DNA of 27,465 bases from an uncultured Collinsella sp. (GCA_902464485.1 CABQJJ010000017.1:1-27465); one strand, 5' to 3'. Shown: positions 1 to 7,362, numbered from the stretch's first letter. The notes: generated by a model not told the origin, from the sequence alone. Numbers and translations are program-made.

Positions 1-309
1 GGTTGTGGTGGCCGTGTCGGTTGCGGCGGTGGTGCCGGGCGTGGTGGGGGTGCCGTCGGCGCGTTCCGTGTTGACGGCGGTGGTGCCGGTGGATGTTGCG
101 GTGCCGTCCTCTTCGGTATCTGCTGCCGCGCTTGTGTTGGCGCCGTCTTCAGCCTTGCCTGCGTCGCTGCTCGTTGCGTCGGCTTGCGCCTGCTGCTCGG
201 CGGTTTCTTGAGGCTGAATCGCCTCCGCAATGGCTGCCATGGGCAACGTCGCGCTGACCATGGACGTGCACGCGATCGCGCAGAGTAGATAGTAAAGGGG
301 TCGTTTCAT
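1..309 (-). CDS. Exported Thr/Ala-rich protein, N-terminal part (runs off window)
   Basis: Reading leftward from an ATG at 309 gives 103 codons with no stop up to the window edge, so the gene is partial. The first residues are a signal peptide: a basic start (MKRP), a hydrophobic core (LYYLLCAIACTSMVSATL) and an AxA-like cleavage region near residues 24-30 (PMAAIAEA). The mature part is Gln/Ala then Thr/Ala/Gly/Asp rich, typical of the low-complexity stalk that follows the signal peptide in actinobacterial surface proteins. A GAGAGG ribosome-binding site lies about 8 nt before the ATG. The function is unknown because the domains lie outside the window; a cell-wall or secreted protein is an inference. 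Confidence 0.75.
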   Translation of the reverse strand, partial: MKRPLYYLLCAIACTSMVSATLPMAAIAEAIQPQETAEQQAQADATSSDAGKAEDGANTSAAADTEEDGTATSTGTTAVNTERADGTPTTPGTTAATDTATTT

Positions 310-517
310 AGCGGAGCCTCTCGGTGAGCAGCCAATAGGGTCCGAAGGCAGCTCCAGGCCAGCACTCCGCACATATTTTGTTGGTGATTATTTTACGGGA
401 ACCCCAGTCAACATCAGCGAACTTTCTGGGGAATGTTGGGGAGGGGAGGGGCGCTATGGGAGACAGGCTGAGCAGGGAAATGTAATTTCCAGAATCGAAC
501 AGAGCTAGTTGGCGTAG

Positions 518-880
518 ATGCCCGTCCCATACTGCTGCACGCTGGACAACCGATCGCTTGGACCAGTGACGGATACCGAGATCAAGCTCACGAAGAAGGT
601 GTTGAACGCGGTTGTAAAAGCTACGTGGAGCTATAAGTGCTCCAGTGAGCTCAAACGTGGTCAGATGGAAAGCATTCGCATCACAGCTGAATATTTCAAC
701 GCTGCGGTAAAGATGAGCTATGTGGATCCGATTACGAGCGTGATGATGACTACGTTGGTAGACACCGCTAGGATGTACCAGCGCTACGTTAGCGGGGGAA
801 TCATGATCGATGTCAGCAAACAGCAGTTCAACCAGACGCTTGAGGTACAAGCCAAGTGCCTGAGCTCTATTTTCACATAG
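518..880 (+). CDS. Hypothetical small protein (weak)
   Basis: An open frame of 120 codons with mixed, protein-like composition and no repeats. I recognise no family. No convincing ribosome-binding site precedes the ATG and an in-frame TAG stands directly before it, so it may be the surviving C-terminal piece of a longer gene. A longer antisense frame covers the same bases but also overlaps the better supported signal-peptide gene at 1-309, so I prefer the plus frame. Confidence that it is translated is low. Confidence 0.3.
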   Translation: MPVPYCCTLDNRSLGPVTDTEIKLTKKVLNAVVKATWSYKCSSELKRGQMESIRITAEYFNAAVKMSYVDPITSVMMTTLVDTARMYQRYVSGGIMIDVSKQQFNQTLEVQAKCLSSIFT

Positions 881-940
881 TTTGCTAAGTAGCCTCTGCA
901 TTGAGGCCGAAACAGTCGCAATTTGGTTGGGACGCGTATT

Positions 941-1141
941 ATGTTCCTTCGTTATTTGGCCGCAAGAGCTCATATGGGTGTCATCGATATTCGTGCTCGG
1001 TTTAGAATTTGGCTGGCTGCACGATCGGTCGTACTGATGGCCTATTTTGTGCTTTTGCTGGCGGCTATTTTCGTTGGGGTCATCACTGGACTAACGGGTA
1101 AATCGGTCCGCGCGGCGCTATTGGTCGGTGCTTTCTGTTAA
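941..1141 (+). CDS. Possible small membrane protein or membrane-protein fragment
   Basis: From the ATG at 941 the frame gives 66 residues with one clear transmembrane segment (about residues 29-52, rich in V, L, A, I and ending GVITGLTGK). There is no good Shine-Dalgarno sequence and no recognised family. It lies in AT-richer accessory DNA beside other decayed genes, so a relic of a larger permease is as likely as a real small membrane protein. Confidence 0.25.
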   Translation: MFLRYLAARAHMGVIDIRARFRIWLAARSVVLMAYFVLLLAAIFVGVITGLTGKSVRAALLVGAFC

Positions 1142-1602
1142 GCGCTCGAGATATTCAAAGTGCTTCAGCTAGATTAGTGGCGCCGACTCGCGGCCTACGT
1201 ATTGCTGCTGCTTTGATGCAAATATCCACTTGTTGAATGATGACGAGCACAATGATTTTGCACAGGGCGCCGGGGTCGACATGGGCTCCGGTGCCCTTTA
1301 GTTGCTGACGGTGGTTCTGTCGATGTCGCGTGGCAGTTATATATGAATGGCCTTAATAGGAGTACTTGTGTTCGCATGGGGGTGCGGCGGTAAAATTGAT
1401 CCAATGGATTAGTGCCGCTGCAATTCATGTGGCATAACCTGGCCTGTCGTTTTGTCGGTGAGCAGATTGTGAGGTTGTTGAGCTTATTGTTGGTTCTTCT
1501 GGGCGTGGTACCGCAGCAACAGATAGCGATCTTGACGTATTGCTGTCCTGTACACTAGCTCTCATTTGCTAAAATGAGTAATAAATATCTTTCATAGTTT
1601 AA
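1142..1602. other. Gene-free accessory DNA before the ImmA gene
   Basis: No frame on either strand looks like a protein. It contains the hairpin at 1265-1296 and, near its right end, an AT-rich segment with a TAAAAT at 1570-1575 that could be the -10 element for the ImmA/XRE gene (ATG at 1603). I could not match a good -35 at normal spacing. Confidence 0.5.
1265..1296 (+). terminator. Possible hairpin terminator in gene-free DNA
   Basis: GGGCGCCGG (1265-1273) pairs with CCGGTGCCC (1288-1296) with one G-T wobble, and is followed by TTTA. The T-run is short, so this is a weak terminator or a relic. It sits inside 1142-1602, a stretch of about 460 nt in which I see no supportable gene. Confidence 0.3.
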
Positions 1603-2790
1603 ATGGGGTCTCTATTGTTTCAGCTTGCCCTAATTAATGGTGCAACTCTAAAGCGTCTTCGCGTCATAAGGGGAGTTTCCGAAGACTTTCTTGCAACTAA
1701 AGCCAGAATCTCCATTACGCAGCTGAGGGGCTGGGAGAATAGTGATCCGGGTGATTATCCGACAATCAATCAAGCCGAAGCTATGGCTAATGTGTTGCTT
1801 TGCCCATTAGCGGGGCTCTATCTTGAACCGAATAAGTTGAAAGAGACACGAAAACCTCCAATTTCCAATAAGCGAATTGGATATAAGCCAAGTTATTCCG
1901 ATGACAGTGCGTTGAACCTCGCCGTAGAAGATTTACTCTTGCGCCGTGAGGATATTTTGGAGCTAGCAAAAAAGACGGGCCCTGAAATCCTAAGCTGTGA
2001 TTTGCCTAATCTAGAGAGCGATGTTGTCGAGGCTGCCAAGCGTTTGCGCGAATGGATTGATTATCCGCTTAGCAACCAGATCTCCTCCACTTCATCGCGA
2101 GTTTTGTATAAGAGTCTTCGTTCTCTTTTGGAAGAACGCGGCATTTGCGTCGCTCAGTTTTCAGAGCCATCTGTCGATGAGCTGAGGGGTATATCTCTCT
2201 ATTTTGAGATGCTCCCAATTGCGGCGGTAAATCAGGCAGATCGATGGCCAGCGAAGTGTTTTAGTTTGTTACACGAGATAATTCATCTATGCTACAGGAA
2301 ATCAACCATTTGTTCTTGTATAAATGCTGAATGCGATGATGCCGAAGAGGTATATTGCAATGCAGTTGCTGGTGAGTTTCTTTTTTCCAGAGAGACTGCA
2401 CTCCACGAAATAAATAATGGGCTTAATCCTTCTGACTTTCATTCGTTTGATTCGATAGCAAATAAATACTCTGTTAGTCGTGATGTTGTTGCAAGGCGTG
2501 TGTACGACATCGGTCAAATGTCCCGCACTGACTATGAGGAATTATTGGATTTATTTTGGCGTGAAGCCATTGAGTCTAGTTTGCGAGAGAAAGCAAAAGT
2601 TCAAGAGTCTGGACGCGCCATGGGGTATATGCCTTACGAAAAGAAGATGGTTGATTACCATGGGGCCATGTATTGCGTCTATGTAAATCGAGCACTTTCT
2701 TTAGGTGTTTATAGCGAGTATGAAGCAGCTTCGGCATTAAGAGTTAAACCGGATTCTCTTGAATCCGTGTTCAAGGAGGCTTTTGGGTGA
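1603..2790 (+). CDS. XRE-family HTH plus ImmA/IrrE metallopeptidase protein (putative antitoxin/regulator)
   Basis: A 395-residue protein in two parts. Residues about 10-75 look like a Cro/C1 helix-turn-helix (GATLKRLRVIRGVSEDFLA, later a WEN motif). The middle carries an M78 ImmA/IrrE peptidase domain with the zinc motif HEIIH at residues 224-228 and a downstream acidic stretch (CDDAEEVYCNAVAGEFL) that should supply the third ligand. Proteins of this kind cleave or sequester partner regulators and often pair with toxins. The next gene, a DUF4411/PIN-like toxin, starts at a GTG overlapping this stop (GTGA), so the two form an operon. The start is the first possible codon after an in-frame TAA and has no Shine-Dalgarno sequence, so a leaderless or short-leader transcript is possible. 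The family call is firm; the antitoxin role is inferred from context. Confidence 0.85.
   Translation: MGSLLFQLALINGATLKRLRVIRGVSEDFLATKARISITQLRGWENSDPGDYPTINQAEAMANVLLCPLAGLYLEPNKLKETRKPPISNKRIGYKPSYSDDSALNLAVEDLLLRREDILELAKKTGPEILSCDLPNLESDVVEAAKRLREWIDYPLSNQISSTSSRVLYKSLRSLLEERGICVAQFSEPSVDELRGISLYFEMLPIAAVNQADRWPAKCFSLLHEIIHLCYRKSTICSCINAECDDAEEVYCNAVAGEFLFSRETALHEINNGLNPSDFHSFDSIANKYSVSRDVVARRVYDIGQMSRTDYEELLDLFWREAIESSLREKAKVQESGRAMGYMPYEKKMVDYHGAMYCVYVNRALSLGVYSEYEAASALRVKPDSLESVFKEAFG
2773..2779 (+). promoter_or_regulatory. Strong ribosome-binding site for the PIN toxin gene
   Basis: AAGGAGG lies 7 nt before the GTG at 2787, inside the end of the ImmA gene. It decides the GTG start and shows the PIN gene was built for translation coupled to its neighbour. 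Confidence 0.75.
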
Positions 2791-3304
2791 AATTTACCAA
2801 AACGCCTCAGCAGCTAAACTTAGAATCACTTAGCTATCAGTACATTATAGATACATGCTCAATATTGTCCCAAAACGATGGCTTTCTTTATCCAAGGCGA
2901 GTTCATGTTGGACTATGGCGTGAGATAGATAAGCTTGCTTCCGAGGGTAGGCTTGTTGTTTGTAGCCAAATTGAAAAGGAAGTAAAGAGGGGTGCGCGGG
3001 ATGACTTAGCAAAGGAGTGGCTAAATAGTTCCGGGGTTAGGATTATTGTTGAGTCGCCTGGAGTCCAGCAATGCCTCAACAGATAGTCAATGTTCAGCCT
3101 AAACTGTTAAAGTTTGGCGATACGCGAGAGTGTTCTTCCGGGGATGCCTTCCTGATTGCTACCGCAATGTTTTACAATCTGGCTATCATTACAGAGGAAA
3201 AGAAAACTAGTCCTTATAAAATTCCGCAAGTTGCAAGTGAATTTGGAATTAAAACCTATAGCCTAAACGAACTTGCTGAAGAAAACGGCTGGGAGTTTTC
3301 GTAG
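2787..3304 (+). pseudogene. PIN-domain (DUF4411-like) toxin, frameshifted
   Basis: Two frames together make one protein of about 170 residues. The first (2787-3086) begins with YIIDTCSIL, the first PIN-domain acidic motif (Asp22). It ends at a TAG after CLNR. The second, in the -1 frame from about 3071 to 3304, continues with IVNVQPKLLKF, then the later PIN motifs SGDAFLIATA and AIITEEK. DUF4411 proteins are PIN-type RNases partnered with ImmA/XRE proteins, as here. The junction lies at about 3060-3086 and is consistent with one lost base. No slippery heptamer for programmed -1 frameshifting is visible there. Either the toxin is dead or the base is a sequencing error. Upstream it is coupled to the intact ImmA gene. 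Confidence 0.7.
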
Positions 3305-3607
3305 GCGATGCCATTTTAGTGGCGGGTCCTTTCATGGTTTAAACCCATAAGGTTTAGCCTGGATACTGTTTTTAGACATTGCTAATTATCCTACCTATTG
3401 GCCGTACATCGTTGCTGTCGACGGGCCATTTCTGGAAGTACCAAAGATTTCCTCAAGACCTGCTTCTGTTGGCCCTTTGTTGCGCCTTCTGTCGGTAGAG
3501 TCGAGAAAGTTAACGTAGCGCCCGATCCGAAGCGAATCGGCCCGGCGTCCAGGAACCTGAAATACGATTGATATCCTATGCCGCCCAAATCCTGCCCGCA
3601 GGTACCG
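3305..3607. other. Gene-free stretch between PIN gene and transposase remnant
   Basis: About 300 nt with no convincing frame. It may include the non-coding end of the IS256-type element whose decayed transposase starts at 3608. I could not identify its terminal inverted repeats. Confidence 0.4.
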
Positions 3608-4150
3608 TCAAGATTCTTTCGCAAATTGATTTAGCCGCCCTCGGCCCGTCCTCTTCAGGCCCTCCGCCTTTCCCTTCAGTTCATCCATCTCCTCCAGCTT
3701 CGACATATTCAGGCACCTCCTCTTGCCCCACTCGTGCTCCGCTATGTACTTCAGCCTCGCCTTCACCAGCATGAGGGTCGACTTGCCGTCCGGGAAGGTT
3801 CCGACGACCCTCGTTCTCTTCCTGATTTCGCGGTTGATGCGCTCGATCCCGTTGTTCGTCCTGATTCGGCGCCAGTGCTCTGACGGGAATTTCTGTAGGC
3901 CATCGTCTCGGCGAGCCCTTCGCTCACTGTCCTCGCGACCGCCCCGCGGAGCTTCGGCACGCTGGGCTCGATTTTCCCGACGCTGTGATGAGCCTTCTCG
4001 CGTTGTGGCCGCCGCGGTGGGTCTCCCGGCCCGCCGCCCTTTCATGGTGCTCGACCCCGAAAAGCTCGGACGTCTCCTCTTTGGGCAGCGCGTCGAGCGA
4101 CCCATCGTCAATCGACGCGATTTCGCAGACTCGGCTCGCGCCCCTTTCGT
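3608..4150 (-). pseudogene. IS256-family (Mutator) transposase remnant, frameshifted and internally deleted
   Basis: Read on the minus strand, three pieces of one transposase can be joined across frames. The first runs from about 4150 (QQIIDERGASRVCEI, then DDGSLDALPKEETSELFGV). After a one-base slip near 3970 comes EPSVPKLRGAVARTVSEGL. Near 3895 it jumps to the C-terminal end, FPSEHWRRIRTNNGIERIN then EIRKRTRVVGTFPDGKS, stopping at 3608. The C-terminal block is the most diagnostic part of IS256-type transposases. The central DDE catalytic core of some 200 residues is missing, so this is a dead remnant. Full-length members are about 400 residues. It marks past insertion activity in this accessory region. 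Confidence 0.75.
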
Positions 4151-4739
4151 CGATGATTTGTTGTTTGGTCGCCTGAAATCATATGACGACGCGTGGGACC
4201 GTGTTCCTCTATGTGTTTGTCAATTGGTGAAAGAAATTATGCGTCACCTCCTTATGCGCAACTACTTTCCCTATGGGTTTATTAAGATTGCCCAAAACGG
4301 ATTGTTGGTCGTTGGAGATTGGTTTGCCCAGCTGCGCTTGAGGACCTTGGTCTGGATTTCCCAGTCGCCCTACAACGCTCTTGCAATGAGTGACGTAGTG
4401 TCTATTGCCCAAACGTTTCTGACAATCTATGCGCTGTCTAGGAACATGATTTACCGCGACATGAACGCGCCATTTCTTGAGAGCTTCTTCAACGCCGTTA
4501 AGGGTGCGGCACTGAAGCTGTGCACGGCAATCTTGGGTGAACACGCGATACATGTGTTGTGCAATAAGAAGGGAGTGGGGGCGAGATGCGATCCTACACG
4601 AGTAGCAGCCGGGAATAGGTGACTCGCTGCTCGATAGGGTGCATTTTGCAGAATACACTTGATTTTGGGCTAACATTCTTTCTAATTTATAGCTGGCTAA
4701 TATCCAGCCTACGACACATATTGATGGTAAAGTTACTGG
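4151..4739. other. Stretch without a supportable gene, before the retron
   Basis: Both strands have open frames here (plus to 4622, minus 4209-4745) but neither shows a recognisable motif, a ribosome-binding site or a convincing start, and each is a shadow of the other. It may hold more decayed DNA. A small dyad GCTGG/CCAGC (4692-4696 and 4704-4708) sits just upstream of the retron promoter candidate. Confidence 0.45.
4728..4733 (+). promoter_or_regulatory. Candidate -10 element of the retron promoter
   Basis: TAAAGT at 4728-4733 would place transcription start at about 4740, exactly the first base of the a1 repeat. No good -35 is present at 16-18 nt spacing (4704-4711 reads CCAGCCTA), so it would be a weak or activated promoter. 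The position fit is the main support. Confidence 0.35.
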
Positions 4740-4909
4740 GGACAAGGTCGCAGCTAGTCATTGATTGCCCCGACTGGAGCGAGTCCTCTGTTAAAGATGG
4801 ACTGAGACGTTTTTACCAATTCGGGTCCGTGCATATGGTTATTCCGTAGCCACGGATCCGAAACCGTGCCTACGGAATAACCATATGCACGGACTGTGCG
4901 GCCTTGTCC
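4740..4909 (+). ncRNA. Retron ncRNA (msr-msd) of a type II-A-like retron
   Basis: About 170 nt with the expected retron plan. The a1 repeat GGACAAGGTCGCA (4740-4752) pairs with a2 TGCGGCCTTGTCC (4897-4909) through 13 bp with one G-U. Directly after a1 comes AGC, where the G at 4753 is the expected branching guanosine. The msr has small stem-loops: GACT/AGTC at about 4772-4785, or alternatively AGTCC/GGACT at 4782-4803 with an inner TCT/AGA stem. The msd is a long hairpin at 4825-4894: perfect 25-nt arms, one C-C mismatch, five more pairs and an 8-nt loop. The effector and RT genes follow at once. Reverse transcription would start beside a2 and copy the hairpin. Exact ends and msDNA length are inferred. 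Confidence 0.85.
4825..4894. repeat. 70-nt inverted repeat: predicted msd stem-loop
   Basis: The left arm 4825-4849 and right arm 4870-4894 are perfect reverse complements (25 nt, starting GTCCGTGCATATGG). Inside, CACGG (4851-4855) pairs with CCGTG (4864-4868) after a single C-C mismatch (4850/4869), leaving an 8-nt loop ATCCGAAA. In a retron this part is reverse transcribed and forms the DNA hairpin of the msDNA. Confidence 0.9.
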
Positions 4910-4928
4910 TTATTGGAATCGAGGTGCA

Positions 4929-5936
4929 ATGCTCTGCGACTGTATCAGTAAAACTGATTTGATTATCCTGAGAAATCATCTGAGGGTTTATCGTGACGTT
5001 AATAAGCTGCCCTTGTTTATCTTTCCCTGCGGCGGTGATCAGAGCCTGCATTCCTCTCGACGATTCTTTAGAGCTTATGTGTCCAGCAATCACACCGAGG
5101 CGTTAAAAAACGTTTTTTGTCTTACTGCCGAAGACGTGGCGGCGGAAATGGACGGTTCGAGACTTAATTTACTTCAGCAAGAGGCCATGCTTGCCGATAT
5201 ATCGGACTGGATATTGATTTTTGCAGAGAGCTGTGGATCTTTTTGCGAGTTGGGTGCTTTCTCCGCTTTGCCTCATGCCGCTTGGATTACCTCTGTTGCT
5301 GTTGGAAAGCAATATAAGGGCTCTCGGAGCTTCTTGATTGATGGGCCAGTGAGAGAAATAGCCACGGGCGACTCTTCGCTTAACAAAGTCTTTTACTTAG
5401 ACTTAAATAACCCGATGTCTTCGCCTGACTTGTGCCGCTTTGTTTCTGAACTAAGACCCCTTATTGGTGTTAATGCTACTAAGCGGGGCAAGGCTGGCTT
5501 AAAGGCCGCTAGAAAGATGATCAATCGAGACGAGTCCGAGATTAACGTGGGCTCGCTCGTCCACGAGTTACTTGATTTGCTTCAAATATTGGGCCCCATG
5601 TCAGAGACCGATTTACGAACGATATACTGTGCGGCCAAAGGCTTCCGTGCCAGTAAGCTCAAAATATACTCGCCTATTTTAAATGCGGATATGAAAAACG
5701 CTGGTGTTCCGATATCTTGGTCGGATGTTTGCTGCATGATGAGAGCTACCGGTCTTGTTTCTAAAGTGGGATACAAAAAGGATCATGACTATCTGATTAA
5801 AAGCACGATACATCTCGATTCCTATTTCATGTTTAAGCGAGACGAAGACCGAGATTTCTTAAATATGAGGGCGCGGGTAATCCTTCGTAAGAGATCAATG
5901 GGGTATGGAGGCGTCGCCGGTGTCTATTGCGGATAG
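4929..5936 (+). CDS. Retron effector: nucleoside-deoxyribosyltransferase-like N-glycosidase with C-terminal winged-helix-like region
   Basis: 335 residues from ATG 4929, chosen because it places the motif FPCGGD at residues 32-37, close to FLCGGD in the Retron-Eco1 (Ec86) effector, and leaves the ncRNA free; a GTG at 4896 would overlap a2. Residues about 28-165 are NDT-like: PCGGD, then FAESCGSFCELGAFS (98-112), whose Glu100 and Glu107 match the FPESPGSFTELGAFS signature, then a GSRSFLIDGPVRE stretch. The C-terminal half carries a predicted DNA-binding region (SETDLRTIYCAAKGF onward). In Eco1 the effector forms filaments with RT-msDNA and, once released by phage triggers, depletes nucleotides. 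GAGGTG lies only 2 nt from the ATG, so the exact start is uncertain. The RT gene overlaps its 3' end. Confidence 0.85.
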   Translation: MLCDCISKTDLIILRNHLRVYRDVNKLPLFIFPCGGDQSLHSSRRFFRAYVSSNHTEALKNVFCLTAEDVAAEMDGSRLNLLQQEAMLADISDWILIFAESCGSFCELGAFSALPHAAWITSVAVGKQYKGSRSFLIDGPVREIATGDSSLNKVFYLDLNNPMSSPDLCRFVSELRPLIGVNATKRGKAGLKAARKMINRDESEINVGSLVHELLDLLQILGPMSETDLRTIYCAAKGFRASKLKIYSPILNADMKNAGVPISWSDVCCMMRATGLVSKVGYKKDHDYLIKSTIHLDSYFMFKRDEDRDFLNMRARVILRKRSMGYGGVAGVYCG

Positions 5937-6861
5937 AATTTGCTTCGACCTTGGAATGACAAATCGTCAGCTATTGGGCCTTGTAAGCTTAACGGCAGAT
6001 AGGTATCGCTGTTTTTCTGCCGGTGGGAGAAAGATTGTTGCTCCTCGGCCAGATTTGAAGCTCGTCCAATGTTGGATTTCGGACTATATAAATACGGAGT
6101 TTGATATAGATCTTCCTTACGCTACAGCTTACGAAAAGGGCTCAAGCGTCTGCCGTAATGCCGGGCTCCATGCTAAGAGTAGTCATTTTCTTCTGCTTGA
6201 TATTCGTCATTTCTTTGAGTCCTGCACTCAGCAAATGGTTAGGAATTTGTTTTCAGGGGGAACGTATCGGTCGACGAACACTGAATCTCGCTCGCGTCTT
6301 ACTGCAGACGATGTCGATCTTCTTGTAACTCTATCTTGCTATCGGGGCTCTCTTGCAACGGGCTCTCCGTGCTCGCCTTTTATCGCCAATCGCATAATGG
6401 CTTCGTTTGACCATGAGATTGCAGCTAGACTAGGCGAAAGATTCGTCTACTCGCGATACTCTGACGACATCTGCATTTCATCAACTGGATGGATAGACTC
6501 TGCGGAGATTTCAACTTTTGTTGGTAGTCGCCTACGGCAAAAGGGTTTTGATTTGAATAGTGACAAAACTCGTTGTTTTGGGCGAGGGCACCTTCGTAAA
6601 ATCACGGGCATCTATCTTGACTGTGATGGCGTCCTGCGATTGGGGCCTCAAAGAAAGGCAGAGTTAAAGCGCTCGTTATACCAGGTGCTTATGCGCGAGT
6701 TCGATCGTGAATGCGCCCTTCGCGTTTTAGGCCACTTGAGCTTTTGTAAACAGGTCGAACCGGATTTTTGCAACGCACTTTTAGCCAAGTACGCGAGCTA
6801 TGGTAAGGCTGTGTCTAGTGGAGGCGTTATGCCAGCGTTGGTAGAGCTCGCCTATGGGTGA
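5905..6861 (+). CDS. Retron reverse transcriptase
   Basis: 318 residues from ATG 5905; a GTG at 5920 with GGAGG 8 nt upstream is a likely alternative start (313 residues). Retron RT motifs are in order: RYRCFSAGGRKIVAPRPDLK (fingers), LLLDIRHFFES with catalytic Asp99, SLATGSPCSPFIAN (where most RTs have a PQG motif), the active site YSDD at 185-188, LNSDKTRCF and KITGIYLD (the retron VTG-type thumb motif). The enzyme would prime from the 2'-OH of G4753 and copy the msd into msDNA. It overlaps the effector gene by 32 nt (17 nt with the GTG), so translation is coupled. Length is typical of retron RTs. No nuclease or protease fusion is present. Eco1-type retrons use host RNase H to trim the template; that gene is not in this window. 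Confidence 0.92.
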   Translation: MEASPVSIADRICFDLGMTNRQLLGLVSLTADRYRCFSAGGRKIVAPRPDLKLVQCWISDYINTEFDIDLPYATAYEKGSSVCRNAGLHAKSSHFLLLDIRHFFESCTQQMVRNLFSGGTYRSTNTESRSRLTADDVDLLVTLSCYRGSLATGSPCSPFIANRIMASFDHEIAARLGERFVYSRYSDDICISSTGWIDSAEISTFVGSRLRQKGFDLNSDKTRCFGRGHLRKITGIYLDCDGVLRLGPQRKAELKRSLYQVLMREFDRECALRVLGHLSFCKQVEPDFCNALLAKYASYGKAVSSGGVMPALVELAYG

Positions 6862-7321
6862 GGGACGGGCGGCATCGCGAAAGACATTCCTATGGTTGTC
6901 AATCCGCGCTGTCTTCTCTCTCGACTCCATCGAGAAGGGCTTCATGGGCATAGCCTCTCCCTGCCCTTGCATTTTCCCTCGGGAACCTGCCTCGTTATGT
7001 GTTCGGACGTTCTTCTGTTGATGCATATCCTGATTATGACGATGCTGCCGTCAGGCAGGCCGTAGCAGTAGCCGGCTGCGTTCATATAGAGACGACCGTT
7101 CGTCAGGTCATCGATGTATGCCGATGGCGCATGGTTTCTTTCGTAAATTGATAATCGCATACCGGAACAAGGTTCGCACCTCGTTATGTGATTTCCAGCG
7201 GATAAACAATAAATCACAGACGAAGGGGGCACGGACCGTGTCTGCGAACATCGCAACGGTCGACGGGGGTCTCTGTGCATGAACTTAAATTACTGAGCTT
7301 TTTCAGAAATCTTGTTTTTCA
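6862..7321. other. Gap after the retron; possible decayed minus-strand gene
   Basis: No firm gene in 460 nt. On the minus strand from an ATG near 7160 a run beginning MRLSIYERNHAPSAYIDDLT and continuing NGRLYMNAAGYCYGLPDGS looks protein-like, but it has no ribosome-binding site and degenerates soon after. It may be the N-terminal remnant of an accessory protein. I do not recognise the family. Confidence 0.3.
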
Positions 7322-7350
7322 AATTATAAACAGGAAAACTGTTTATAATT
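7322..7350 (+). promoter_or_regulatory. Palindromic operator overlapping a -10 promoter element
   Basis: AATTATAAACAG (7322-7333) and CTGTTTATAATT (7339-7350) are perfect 12-bp arms separated by GAAAA. The right arm includes a consensus -10 TATAAT (7344-7349). No good -35 is seen at standard spacing. The start of transcription would be at about 7356 and the AAA gene's GTG is at 7374, so a dimeric regulator bound here would block the promoter. Autoregulation by the downstream genes is an inference. Confidence 0.6.
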
Positions 7351-7362
7351 GAATTGTCTAAG

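Noticed and set aside
149..973. 274-codon minus-strand open frame
   Set aside because: It overlaps the signal-peptide gene at 1-309 in another frame, has no ribosome-binding site and shows antisense-like composition.
3060..3090. Programmed -1 frameshift in the PIN gene
   Set aside because: No X-XXY-YYZ slippery heptamer or obvious downstream structure was seen at the junction; a lost base is simpler.
3723..4622. 299-codon plus-strand frame across the transposase remnant
   Set aside because: The first half is antisense to the IS256 remnant and the second half has no recognisable motif or start signal.
4896..4928. GTG 4896 as start of the retron effector
   Set aside because: It lies in the a2 repeat of the ncRNA; ATG 4929 puts CGGD at the position seen in the Eco1 effector.
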